The notes beneath the pieces are model-generated. The model was not told the origin of the DNA. It ran no database searches and saw only the letters and a list, made by a program, of their open reading frames with translations. A DNA stretch of 64,000 nucleotides from the NCBI RefSeq assembly GCF_001440035.1, contig NZ_LJYG01000085.1:35654-99653 (forward strand), in the 5' to 3' direction. The DNA is from Bradyrhizobium manausense. GTDB lineage: Bacteria; Pseudomonadota; Alphaproteobacteria; Rhizobiales; Xanthobacteraceae. The position numbers were made by a program, and so were the translations under genes. Below, in pieces: positions 34,889 to 43,190 of this stretch; position 1 is the stretch's first letter; each line of letters starts with the position of its first letter.

Positions 34889-35795
34889 TCAGGCAGACAG
34901 GGCAAGATCGCCGGATTGCTGGCGATCCCGTATCCGCTTCCAGAACTCCACATATTTCTCGGCCATGCGTGACCACGAAAGGGACTGAACCCGTTCAGCG
35001 CCCATTCCCGCAACTCAACATGATGCTGCCGGTCGGTGAGAACCAGCGATATCCGCGCGGCCAGTTCCGCGGGAGAGTTCGGGTCCACCAGCGAAAGTTC
35101 GTGGTGAAGAAATCCGTCGAATCAAGAGTCCGGCCCGTGATGGCAGGCGTTCCGCAGGTCATGGCCTCGACCGCGCTCATGCCGAAGCCATATCGCGACG
35201 GAAACAAGAACAGATCCAACTCGGAATAGAACTGCCTCGTGCTCTCTTCCGGCACGAAGCCGACAAACTCATACCTGTTCGGCGGAATGTTCCTGGCCGC
35301 CAGATCCTTCATCTCTTCCAGTTCATTGCCACCGCTTGCGCTGGCCAGGAACGCTTCGGGCTTCTGCCTGGCGACTTCTGAAAAGGCGAAGATCGCTGTC
35401 GTGGTCGACCCCAAGCGGAATCACACCGATCCGATCCGGCCGCCCTCCGAACATGTTCACGACTTGTTCGGCCGTCATGGAAATGGCACGATCAGACCAT
35501 CGCTGTGCCGGCAGGCAAATTCGATGCAGCGGCGCTTAATGAAATATTTCAGATAGTTGTCGTAGCCGCGCCAGAAAGGGAATGAGATGGTAGACCCCGG
35601 TAACTACGGGGCGCTTGCCCGCGAGGATCGTGAAGATGGCCGACACCGAATAGACGCTGAACCAGACGTCGTGGTGGACACCGCGCAAATCCCACAGGAA
35701 ATTCGGCGCCTGCCGAAGCACGACCGCTTCGGTGAGAAGCATGCCACGATCATGGAAGACGGAAGGCTTCCCGACGGCTTCAAGGCCCGTCACCA
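34889..35795 (-). pseudogene. GT4 glycosyltransferase, multiply frameshifted relic
   Basis: Read leftwards from 35795, this matches the intact transferase at 56754-57884: VTGLEAVGKPSVFHDRGMLL, then PVVTGVYHLIPFLA, after a shift YFIKRRCIEFACRHSDGLIV, then NELEEMKDLAARNIPPNRYE and DLFLFPSRYGFGMSAVEAMT, another shift into DPNSPAELAARISLVLTDRQ, and a last one into SLSWSRMAEKYVEFWKRI ending at 34889. At least four frame changes are needed, and the first 40 or so codons are missing. It continues without a break from the GT2 relic at 35796-36642. Confidence 0.9.
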
Positions 35796-36642
35796 ATCCT
35801 GCAATGAAGCTGAAGACTGTCAGCAGAGGCTCCAGCGTGCTCGACAGCTTCCAGTCGGTGATGAATAGCCAGACTGTACGGCAGCCGAAGATCGCTGCCG
35901 CGACAAAGAACAGGACACGTATGCCGCCGAGCGGGTGGATCGGCCTGATCGAATAGCTGCGCCAGAACCAGAGCAGCACGATATCGGCGAACCCCTTGAT
36001 GGTCCGGATCGCGTTGTATTTCGGGTCCCGCTCCGGCGCGGCCGATGATGACGGGCAGCTCCCCGACAGAGAATCCTGCATTCGAGCAGCGCCGGGATGA
36101 ACCGGTGCATTTCGCCATACAAACGAACGTTACCGAAACATTCACGTCGGTATACCGTCAACGAGCAGCCGCTGTCGTGAATGTGTGGTTGAGAAAGATT
36201 TTGCGCAGCAGGTTTGCGCCGCGCGAGACGAAACTCCTGCCAAACGTATCCTGCCGGTCGACGCGCCAGCCTGCGACGACGTCCAGATTCTTAGCTTCCA
36301 GATGCGCGATCAAATTGGGAATGTCGGCGGGATCGTTGTGTCCGTCGCCGTCCATGGTTATGAACATATTCATACTTGGCGGCGTGACAACCGGCATCGA
36401 AGGCAGCGGTCTGTCCAAAGTTGCGACGGAGCCGGGAGGATATGACGTTCGCCATGTAACCCGCGACGCGCGCTCTCATCGGTCGAACCGTCGTCCACCA
36501 CGATGATCTCACGCACCCAGCCCCGCTCATCGCAGACGGCGTTGATCTCGTCAACGAGGGCCGAAAGGTTGTTCTCCTCATTGAAGGCGGCGATAACAAC
36601 GCTCAGCCGCGGCTCAACGGATCCATCAACGCTGCTCGTCAT
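35796..36642 (-). pseudogene. GT2 polyisoprenyl-phosphate glycosyltransferase, frameshifted relic fused to the GT4 relic
   Basis: Read leftwards from an ATG at 36642 it matches the intact GT2 at 55741-56754: RLSVVIAAFNEENNLSALVD, EIIVVDDGSTDESA, then in other frames RRNFGQTAAFDAGCHAAKYE, FITMDGDGHNDPADIPNLIA, VYRRECFGNVRLYGEMHRFI and finally WFWRSYSIRPIHPLGGIRVL through LEPLLTVFSFIAGL. At that point (about 35796) the last 50 or so codons are lost and the frame runs straight into the GT4 relic. At least four frameshifts are present, so no enzyme is expected. Confidence 0.9.
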
Positions 36643-37148
36643 CTTTGCCCCTCAGAAACGGGTATCGAGATCGAAAGCATCTGGTTCGGCGAAACCAGGA
36701 TACTTGAGCGGATCCATGCTCTCTGCAAAAAACCGAAAGCCCAGGCATTCGCGATGACGAAGGCTTGTGCCTGCCGGGTTGTCAATACCATTCCCCTTGC
36801 GGGGACGCCCACAAGGGACTTGGCTAGCCTAATCCGGCCAAAGGGAGAAGTGCCGGGCCCGGCCATCGACAAAGATGCAGCCGTCCGTGGCCGGACATCA
36901 CTTGGCAATTTGTCGAACCGCGCATGAGGCGAATTTACCCTGCCGAACCCCGCTTCCTCCGCCCTAAAGCGCCTATAGCCACGGCAATTTCGATTTGCTA
37001 AGGGATAGCCGGCCTCGTTACGCTTTCCGTTCGGATCGGTTCAGATGACCCTCAGTCAGCGCTTTGACATAAGCGATGTTATGAAATTGGCTGCAATGGT
37101 TGGGGCGTCCCTGACGGACGGCCATGGATTTGGACCAAAATTTATCCG
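36643..37148. other. 506-base gap without a recognisable gene
   Basis: No frame here looks like a protein. The gap lies between the start of a leftward glycosyltransferase relic and the rightward TVP38-type gene, so it should contain the promoter of the latter. No strong ribosome site is seen before 37149. Nothing else stands out. Confidence 0.4.
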
Positions 37149-37745
37149 ATGACGGAAGCGCTCAATGATTGGCTTCAGCATTTTGGCAGCTTGACGCCGG
37201 TCTCCGCGGCGGCAATTTGCCTACTTTCTTTGTTGACCGCCTTCGTTGTCTTTCCTCGCACTGTGCTGATCATTGCGGCCGGCGTGACGTTCGGGGTGGC
37301 GGCTGCGCCGATCATTCTGCTGAGCGGGACGATCGGCGGGATACTGGCATTTTGCTCGTCGCGATACATTGCTTCGAACTGGTTTCGCAGAAAGCTGGAG
37401 ACGCGGCCGAGGCTCAAGACTGTCATGCAAGCGGTGGACCAAGAAGGCTGGCGCATCATCGCTCTTTCGCGCCTAGGGGCACCCGTTCCCAGCGCATTGC
37501 AGAATTACTTGTTCGGCCTGACAAAGATTGACATCGTCAGCTATTCAATCGCGACCTTTGTCTTCAGTGCCCCACAGGTATTCCTGTTTTCATTTCTCGG
37601 CGCGACTGGCAGGGCTTCGCTGCTCCACGACAGATCCTCCTGCTTGCCGCTTGCGTTTCCGCTGGTGGCGATTTTACTGACCGTGGCGATTATCGCCCTC
37701 ATTTCGCGCCGCGTAAGAATATTGCTGTTGCGGCTGGAAGAATGA
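37149..37745 (+). CDS. TVP38/TMEM64 family (VTT-domain) membrane protein
   Basis: A 198-residue protein with about five hydrophobic segments. The VTT-domain pattern is seen in FVVFPRTVLIIAAGVTFGVA (about 33-52), GTIGGILAFCSSRYIASNWF and RLGAPVPSALQNYLFGLTKI (about 108-127), which are the conserved P/G and R..P..P..N..G motifs. VTT/DedA proteins are implicated in lipid scrambling and recycling of polyprenyl phosphate carriers. In this polysaccharide locus, a role with undecaprenyl-linked intermediates is plausible but inferred. It starts a short plus-strand series with the YbhN-like gene and a methyltransferase. Confidence 0.82.
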   Translation: MTEALNDWLQHFGSLTPVSAAAICLLSLLTAFVVFPRTVLIIAAGVTFGVAAAPIILLSGTIGGILAFCSSRYIASNWFRRKLETRPRLKTVMQAVDQEGWRIIALSRLGAPVPSALQNYLFGLTKIDIVSYSIATFVFSAPQVFLFSFLGATGRASLLHDRSSCLPLAFPLVAILLTVAIIALISRRVRILLLRLEE

Positions 37746-37909
37746 CCGTGTCGTAGTTTGGTCGGGGCCCTCGACCGATCGGCCAGAGGCTAGTAGATGG
37801 ACCTCACCTTCGGGAAAGGTGCTATTACAACCGATGCGTCGTCAGCGATTGTTCCAGGAAATCGTCCAACGAGGAACGAGGGCAGCCATCTCAAAGACCG
37901 GATTACTTG

Positions 37910-38884
37910 ATGCGAAGGTTCTTGTTGCTCCTGAAATTGATAACGGTCCCGGTCATCATTGGCGCCGTCGTCTGGCTCAACGGCGTTCGTGAAATCTACG
38001 CCGTCATTATGCGGTCGAGTTTCGGCGTCATCGTGGCAGCCTTCGCGCTGTCCATGCTTGCCGTCGGCCTCACTGCCGCGAAATGGCGCTTCATCATACC
38101 GACCATCAAGGTCGCAGAGCTTTTAAGAACAGCGCTGATCGGCCAGTTCTACAGCTTCTTCTTTCTTGGCCAGGCCAGCGGAGAGGCCGCGAAGATCTAC
38201 CTGATCTCCCGCCAATCCGGCAGCGTCGGCGGCGCGACCGTTTCCGTCGTTACCGATCGGCTAACCTCCTTCATCGGAATGTTGTCGGTCTCAGCGATTG
38301 GCTTTGCGTTATCCTCCAGTCAGTATCCGCTGCAGCTTCAGCAGGGCGCGCTGATCGGATTGACGTTGTTGGTCGCCGTATTGATCGCGCTGCGCCACGA
38401 TGCATTTTTTTCTCGTGCCGAGCGAGTTGCGTCGTGGATCGAGGGCAGGACATCTGCCTCTTCATCCACCGTCGCGCGTGAACTGCGGACAGCGATCCAA
38501 CAATGGCACATAGCGACCGCCAACCCGTGGCGCGTCCTGGCCGGAGTGCTGCTTGGCGCGGTGGTGCATGTCGTGAATGTCCTGACTTTCATGGTTTTGG
38601 CCGCTGGGGTCGGGGTTCGTGTCGATTTCTTCGACTGGTGCTGGATCGGAGGACTGACGAGCGTTGCCGGACTTATTCCGGTCACAATCGGTCAGCTGGC
38701 GTCGGGTGGCGCGCTGGTGGCGCTCCTCCGTCTTCAGAACGTTTCAATGGTCGATGCGCTGGCGATCTCGGCCCTCATGATCGCGGTCAATGGTATGCTG
38801 GCGATCGTCGGAGCCTTCTTGGAGTGGTATCGCTTGCGCGTTCGAGTTGCGGCCCCGACACAGTCCGCCGTGGACGGAATATAG
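37910..38884 (+). CDS. flippase-like YbhN/UPF0104 (LPG synthase TM region-like) membrane protein
   Basis: A 324-residue protein with about eight membrane helices. Motifs are those of the UPF0104 group: FALSMLAVGLTAAKWRFIIP, FYSFFFLGQASGEAAKIYLI (about 79-98, the G..GEA.K motif), VTDRLTSFIGM and the late IGGLTSVAGLIPVTIGQLAS. The start is taken as the ATG at 37910; a TTG is immediately upstream. Homologues lie in glycolipid and exopolysaccharide loci and are the membrane half of MprF. It has no soluble aminoacyl-transferase domain. Likely substrate is a lipid or lipid-linked sugar. Confidence 0.85.
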   Translation: MRRFLLLLKLITVPVIIGAVVWLNGVREIYAVIMRSSFGVIVAAFALSMLAVGLTAAKWRFIIPTIKVAELLRTALIGQFYSFFFLGQASGEAAKIYLISRQSGSVGGATVSVVTDRLTSFIGMLSVSAIGFALSSSQYPLQLQQGALIGLTLLVAVLIALRHDAFFSRAERVASWIEGRTSASSSTVARELRTAIQQWHIATANPWRVLAGVLLGAVVHVVNVLTFMVLAAGVGVRVDFFDWCWIGGLTSVAGLIPVTIGQLASGGALVALLRLQNVSMVDALAISALMIAVNGMLAIVGAFLEWYRLRVRVAAPTQSAVDGI

Positions 38885-39067
38885 AAATTCGATATGACCT
38901 CTCGACTGCAAACACGCGCCGAACGGATACCGGGTATCTGACCGGCGGAAATCCGGCGCACGGCCCATCTGCCCTGCGATCGCGGTCGGTTGTGCATTTT
39001 CGAGCCATGTGGCAAGTTGAAGCGAGTTCCAAGAACACAGACATGGCCTTAGAGAGACGCGATTTTT

Positions 39068-39793
39068 ATGTCCGCACGCCAAGATAATCTCGACCATTAC
39101 GAAACGATCGCCGATCATTTCGACGAAACCTACAATCGCGAGAATTCGAACCACCTTTATAAGATCGATCAAATCTCGAAGGTGATGTTCGACCATCTGC
39201 CGGCGCTCGAATTCTACGACGTGATGGAGCTTGGCGGCGGGACCGGCATTCACGCCTACCACTTCCTCGAAGCCAACTCGCATCGCAATATTCGCTACAC
39301 GTTGTCGGACATCTCGCCCAAAATGCTAGAGAAGGCAAAGGTGCGGCTTGCCAAGTTCAATGTCGACTACGTGGTCTCGGCTGCGGAAAACATCGCCACC
39401 GACAAGAGTTTTGACGCGATCTTCTGCAGCGGCGCGATGCATCATTTCGAAGACGCCCGGGCCTCCATTGAATCCATGCGCGACCATTTGAGACCCGGTG
39501 GCTCAATCGTGGTGTGCGAGCCGATCGTGTGGAACCCCGTCAACTTCGTCAAGGCTGCGAAAGACCGGCTGGAATGGAGCCAGTTTACTGCCACGCGCTC
39601 GAACGTTGCGCGCATGTTGCAGGAATCCGGCCTGAACCTGAAGGTGAACCGCGTGCTCCACTGGCGCGCGGGTCCCGAATTCATGAGAATGCTCTGGCCG
39701 TATGAAAAGCTCGAGGCCTATCCTTTGTTCGACATGGCGGCCGTCATGTATCTGCAGGTCGCGACAAAGCCGCAGGCCTCGCAACCGAGCTGA
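39068..39793 (+). CDS. class I SAM-dependent methyltransferase
   Basis: A 241-residue Rossmann-like methyltransferase. Motif I is VMELGGGTGIHAYHFLE (about 52-68), with YTLSDISPKMLEKAK as motif II, SFDAIFCSGAMHHFED as motif IV and LRPGGSIVVCEPI as motif VI. The acceptor cannot be named; in this locus a sugar hydroxyl or a lipid is possible. The IS630-type element begins 3 bases after its stop codon, so the coding sequence is untouched but any transcription terminator must have been displaced. Confidence 0.85.
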   Translation: MSARQDNLDHYETIADHFDETYNRENSNHLYKIDQISKVMFDHLPALEFYDVMELGGGTGIHAYHFLEANSHRNIRYTLSDISPKMLEKAKVRLAKFNVDYVVSAAENIATDKSFDAIFCSGAMHHFEDARASIESMRDHLRPGGSIVVCEPIVWNPVNFVKAAKDRLEWSQFTATRSNVARMLQESGLNLKVNRVLHWRAGPEFMRMLWPYEKLEAYPLFDMAAVMYLQVATKPQASQPS

Positions 39794-39803
39794 CTAGAGC
39801 GTT

Positions 39804-40457
39804 TCACGTTTTAATAGAAGCGTATCCTGCGTTTTCGAAGTAGTTGCTGCATTCGTCGGGTAGGATGGTTGTGACGAGGCCGCCGATATGGCGGCAAATG
39901 TCGTGGATCGTGCGCTTCTGAGCGGAGCGCATCCAGTGCTTGATCTTGGCGAAGGTCTGTTCGATCGGATTGAGGTCGGGGGAGTATGGGGGCAGGTACC
40001 AGAGCCTTGCGCCGGCGGCCTTAATCAAGCTGCGCAGGGCAGCAGACTTGTGGCTGCCGAGATTGTCCATGATGACGATATCGCCCGGCTGAAGCTGCGG
40101 GACGAGAACCTGCTGAACATAGGCGCGGAAGCATTCTCCGTTGATTGGGCCGTCGAATAGGCAAGGTGCAGTGAGGCGGTCGCAGCGCAAGGCGCCAAGG
40201 AATGTCAACGTCTGCCAATGACCGTGCGGCGTGAAACTCCGCACCCGCTCGCCTTTTGGCCCCCATCCGCGCAGTGGGGCCATGTTGGTCTTGATCCAGG
40301 TCTCGTCGATAAAGACCAGACGTCGAGGATCGAGCTTGGCCTGCCATGAACGCCAACGCTGGCGTCTACGCGCGATGTCGGAGCGGGCTTGCTCGAGAGC
40401 GAGCAGCGTTTTTTTTGAACCGCAGCCCTTCGCGGCGTAAAAACAGCCAAACGGCAT
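39804..40457 (-). CDS. IS630-family transposase, catalytic part (second frame)
   Basis: A frame of about 217 codons with the full DDE triad of IS630 transposases: Asp in LVFIDETWIKTNMAPLRGWG, Asp in DIVIMDNLGSHK, and Glu in LPPYSPDLNPIEQTFAKIKH. It overlaps the first frame by 92 bases, and has no start of its own that resembles family N-termini, so it should be expressed as a fusion. The frames meet at a run of eight A (CGGTTCAAAAAAAACGCTG in the coding strand). Joining requires +1 movement, or transcripts with one A fewer. Confidence 0.92.
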   Translation of the reverse strand: MPFGCFYAAKGCGSKKTLLALEQARSDIARRRQRWRSWQAKLDPRRLVFIDETWIKTNMAPLRGWGPKGERVRSFTPHGHWQTLTFLGALRCDRLTAPCLFDGPINGECFRAYVQQVLVPQLQPGDIVIMDNLGSHKSAALRSLIKAAGARLWYLPPYSPDLNPIEQTFAKIKHWMRSAQKRTIHDICRHIGGLVTTILPDECSNYFENAGYASIKT

Positions 40458-40752
40458 TGTGGGAGACCTTAACCCCGCGCGCGGCGAGTTCGTCCTTGAG
40501 GGCGTGAAGCGTCAAATGCGGCGTCTGGCTGATCCGTTCCTTGATGAAGGCGCGATGCGGCTCGAGGATGGGCTTGCGATGGCCCCCCATCTTGCCGGGC
40601 GCCACCGAGCCGGTCGCTCGATAACGTTGCGACCACTTCACCACTGACGACACCGCAACCCCAAACCGCGCTGCCACCGCGCGGCAGCTCTCACCCTTCG
40701 CTACAGCCGCCACCGCACGCTTACGCAGATCGTCGGAAATGGGTCGGACCAT
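40366..40752 (-). CDS. IS630-family transposase, N-terminal DNA-binding part (first frame)
   Basis: About 128 residues starting MVRPISDDLRKRAVAAVAKG, with a helix-turn-helix CRAVAARFGVAVSSVVKWSQ and a second helical domain (SQTPHLTLHALKDELAARGV, HNAVWLFLRREGLRFKK). This is the paired-like DNA-binding region of IS630 transposases. It ends in an unrelated tail (NAARSRASPLRHRA) after an A8 run, where the catalytic frame takes over. It probably binds the terminal inverted repeats. Confidence 0.9.
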   Translation of the reverse strand: MVRPISDDLRKRAVAAVAKGESCRAVAARFGVAVSSVVKWSQRYRATGSVAPGKMGGHRKPILEPHRAFIKERISQTPHLTLHALKDELAARGVKVSHNAVWLFLRREGLRFKKNAARSRASPLRHRA

Positions 40753-40850
40753 CGGATGCTGGCCTCCTGCCCAGCCAGCATCTTGAATCATATTCGCCCC
40801 AGTTCCGGAATCCCTTTCGATTCAATAAATCTGTGAACCGCTCTAGTACA

Positions 40851-41624
40851 TCAGACCGCGACCGCGACCATCGCTGCAGCCCACCTGCCCGCACTCGCGG
40901 GCGCATCGATGTCGGGGAAACCCGTCAGTGCCATCAGCTGAAATCCGCTGACACGAAGCATCAATTCGAGCTCCAGCGGAAAGAAGTACCGGACCCTATG
41001 CGTCTCTTGTGTTTCATCGGGGACGCGATCGCCTTGTAGGCGCGTCACCTTGACCGTAATCTCGCAACACTGTTGGTCAGGCAGATGAACACCTGAAGAA
41101 GATCTCACAATGCGTACATCGCCGCTGTCGAACTCTCGGGTGTTTTCGCCTGGCGGATCCGTGACCACGGCCGGCCCATACCAGAAGTCCGCAATCAGCA
41201 AGCCGTTCTGCCGCAGATTCTTTCGCGCAGCTCCGAGCGCGCCCAGCGCGTCGTCGTTGCTGGTCATATAGCCGATGACGTTGAAATTCATCGCGGCCAC
41301 ATCAAATGGCGAAGTGGCCGAGAACTTCCGGATGTCCCCGGAAAGAAATTTCGGATTGGCGGCGAGCTTCATCTGCGCCGCGCGGTCGCGCGCACGCGCG
41401 ACCATCGCCTCGGACTGATCGATACCCGTGACTTCCAAGCCGTTACCAGCGAAAATGACGGCGTGCCTGCCGGTTCCGCAGCCGAGGTCGAGCATTTCCC
41501 TGATTTCGCCGCGCCCGAACCTTGCGATCAGACTACCCACCGCCTTGCATTCGGCAGCGTAGTTCTTTTCGGCATAGACCGTGTCATAGGTCGCCGCGTA
41601 GGAGTCGTTGAAGACGCCTGTCAC
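40851..41624 (-). CDS. SAM-dependent amino-sugar N-methyltransferase candidate (DesVI/TylM1-like)
   Basis: A 257-residue class I methyltransferase. Motif I is MLDLGCGTGRHAVIFAGNGL, with VTGIDQSEAMVARARDRA, FLSGDIRKFSATSPFDVAAM, FNVIGYMTSNDDALGALGAA and LRQNGLLIADFWYGPAV. The opening YAATYDTVYAEKNYAAECKA and the FNVIGY segment resemble DesVI/TylM1, enzymes that N,N-dimethylate dTDP-3-amino-6-deoxyhexoses in macrolide sugar pathways. It overlaps the sugar aminotransferase upstream by 4 bases, which fits methylation of the amino group just formed. The assignment to N-methylation is by resemblance and context only. Confidence 0.78.
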   Translation of the reverse strand: MTGVFNDSYAATYDTVYAEKNYAAECKAVGSLIARFGRGEIREMLDLGCGTGRHAVIFAGNGLEVTGIDQSEAMVARARDRAAQMKLAANPKFLSGDIRKFSATSPFDVAAMNFNVIGYMTSNDDALGALGAARKNLRQNGLLIADFWYGPAVVTDPPGENTREFDSGDVRIVRSSSGVHLPDQQCCEITVKVTRLQGDRVPDETQETHRVRYFFPLELELMLRVSGFQLMALTGFPDIDAPASAGRWAAAMVAVAV

Positions 41625-42742
41625 GAAAGAACCTCATGAACCGCGACGCTGACGCGATCGATCTGCGCCTCGGTCAAGCCAAGTCCGGAGGGAACATACA
41701 GGCCGCGACGCGCCAGTCGTTCCGTCACCGGATAGCTGCTGCCGGCAAACAGGCCCCGTTCTCGCAGGACCGGTTGCTCATGCATGCCGAGGAAAAGCGG
41801 GCGCGTGTCGATGCCCTTTGCGCGCAAGCGCTTGGCGAACTCGACGGCGTCAAAGGGCACTTCATCGGCAAGGATGAGGCAATACATCCAGTAGACGTTC
41901 TTTGCCCATTCCCGCTCGACCGGCAGCGTGATCTGCGAAAGATCGGACAGCCGTTCATGATAGGCCTTGGCCATCTTGCGCTTGCGGCGAATATGGTCCT
42001 CAACACGGTCGACCTGAGCCACGCCGATTGCAGCCTGAACATTAGTGAGGCGATAATTGTGACCGATTTCGGTGTGATAGAACCGCCGCTCCGGGCGGAA
42101 GCAAAGATTGCGCAGAGAGCGCAACCGCCCGGCATAGTGGTCACTGCTGGTGACGACCATCCCGCCCTCGCCAGTTGTCACGATCTTGTTGGCATAGAAG
42201 CTGTAGCAGGCCATGTCGCCGAAGCTGCCGACACGACGGCCCTCGACCTCCGCACCGTGAGCCTCCGCGGCATCTTCGATGACGCGCAAATCGTGCTTGG
42301 CGGCAAGCTTCATGACACGGCGCATGTCGACGGGGTGCCCGAACATATGCACCGGCATAATCGCGCGCGTTCGCGGGGTGATCGCGGCTTCAACCTGATC
42401 GAGATCCATGCACCAGGTTTCCGGGTCGCAATCCACCAGCACCGGCACGCAATCAGCCTCCAGGATCGCGATAGCGCAGGAGATGATGGTGTACGAGGGC
42501 ATGATGACCTCGGAGCCGGGCTCGAGGCTCAATGTTTTCATGGCGACCTGGAGGGCCGTGGTGCCATTGCTGACGGCCACACCGTGCGCGGCGCCGCAAA
42601 ATTGCGAGAATTTGCGCTCGAACTCCGGGATGAAACGTCCTTCCGAAGAAACCCAGCCGGATTCAACGCACTCGTTGACGAGGGCGGCCGTGTTGTCTCC
42701 GATCAGGGGCTCGGAGACCGGAATGAACGAGGCGGCTTCCAT
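41621..42742 (-). CDS. DegT/DnrJ/EryC1/StrS aminotransferase, perosamine-synthase-like
   Basis: A 373-residue PLP enzyme. Asp-157 (VIEDAAEAHG) and Lys-186 (SFYANKIVTTGEGGM) are the cofactor ligands. The stretch FYANKIVTTGEGG is the hallmark of GDP-perosamine synthase, which transaminates GDP-4-keto-6-deoxy-D-mannose at C4. The required precursor would be made by the intact gmd in this window. It shares one base with the cupin gene before it and four with the N-methyltransferase after it, so all three are coupled. The alternative is a dTDP-keto-sugar aminotransferase. Confidence 0.88.
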   Translation of the reverse strand: MEAASFIPVSEPLIGDNTAALVNECVESGWVSSEGRFIPEFERKFSQFCGAAHGVAVSNGTTALQVAMKTLSLEPGSEVIMPSYTIISCAIAILEADCVPVLVDCDPETWCMDLDQVEAAITPRTRAIMPVHMFGHPVDMRRVMKLAAKHDLRVIEDAAEAHGAEVEGRRVGSFGDMACYSFYANKIVTTGEGGMVVTSSDHYAGRLRSLRNLCFRPERRFYHTEIGHNYRLTNVQAAIGVAQVDRVEDHIRRKRKMAKAYHERLSDLSQITLPVEREWAKNVYWMYCLILADEVPFDAVEFAKRLRAKGIDTRPLFLGMHEQPVLRERGLFAGSSYPVTERLARRGLYVPSGLGLTEAQIDRVSVAVHEVLS

Positions 42743-43128
42743 TACGACCTCGGTGCGATCAGAGGAACGTCAAGACGGAAAGTGTCCTTCTCGTAGTCCT
42801 CACCGCCGCGCGGGCCGCGGGTCAGCACCAGAAACGTCGTATCTTCCAGGGCCTCAAAGGCGTGCCGCTCATGAGGAACGCTGAGGATGAGATCGTTAGG
42901 CCCCATGATCGCCTCGGTCGGCGCCTGGTCCGGCATTTGCGAAACGGCGCGAAGCTTGCCCGACAGCACGTAGAGCCACTGCCAGGTCTCCTTGTGATAG
43001 TGGTTGGCGCGAACCGCGTCCTTCCGGCTGTGAATGATGGTCGCGTACTCGATGGGCTCCCGCTGCAGCACGTCGATGATTTCCCCGCGCTTGTCCGCAA
43101 AGGAAATCGGAAGCTTTTTTACATCCAT
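42742..43128 (-). CDS. small cupin, sugar ketoisomerase/epimerase-like
   Basis: A 128-residue single-domain cupin. The metal/active-site motif is RANHYHKETWQWLYVLSGK (about 38-56), and DLILSVPHERHAFEAL the second cupin motif. Length and motifs recall FdtA/WxcM-type 3,4-ketoisomerases and CapF-like C-terminal cupins. GGGAG lies 9 bases before the ATG at 43128, which is preferred to an ATG 27 bases further upstream. It stands between a C-methyltransferase and a sugar aminotransferase, so isomerisation or epimerisation of an NDP-4-keto-6-deoxy sugar is likely. The exact reaction cannot be told. Confidence 0.8.
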   Translation of the reverse strand: MDVKKLPISFADKRGEIIDVLQREPIEYATIIHSRKDAVRANHYHKETWQWLYVLSGKLRAVSQMPDQAPTEAIMGPNDLILSVPHERHAFEALEDTTFLVLTRGPRGGEDYEKDTFRLDVPLIAPRS

Positions 43129-43190
43129 CTCATGACTCCCAGCTGCCGAAGACACATTCAGTCGCCCGGCAGGAATTGGTTGGAACGATG

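Larger units (their letters stand above)
39797..40843 (-). mobile_element. IS630-family insertion sequence
   Basis: The element is 1047 bases long and is flanked on both sides by TA (39795-39796 and 40844-40845), as expected for IS630/Tc1-type insertion. Its ends GAGCGTTTCACGTTTTAATA and, inverted, GAGCGGTTCACAGATTTATT are imperfect inverted repeats with 19 of the first 26 bases the same. It carries two overlapping transposase frames on the minus strand. It sits between two convergent methyltransferase genes, 3 bases past the stop of one and 7 bases from the stop of the other, damaging neither. Confidence 0.93.

Noticed and set aside
36639..36908. 89-codon minus-strand frame upstream of the GT2 relic
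   Set aside because: No recognisable fold, no ribosome site, and it lies in a zone of decayed sequence.
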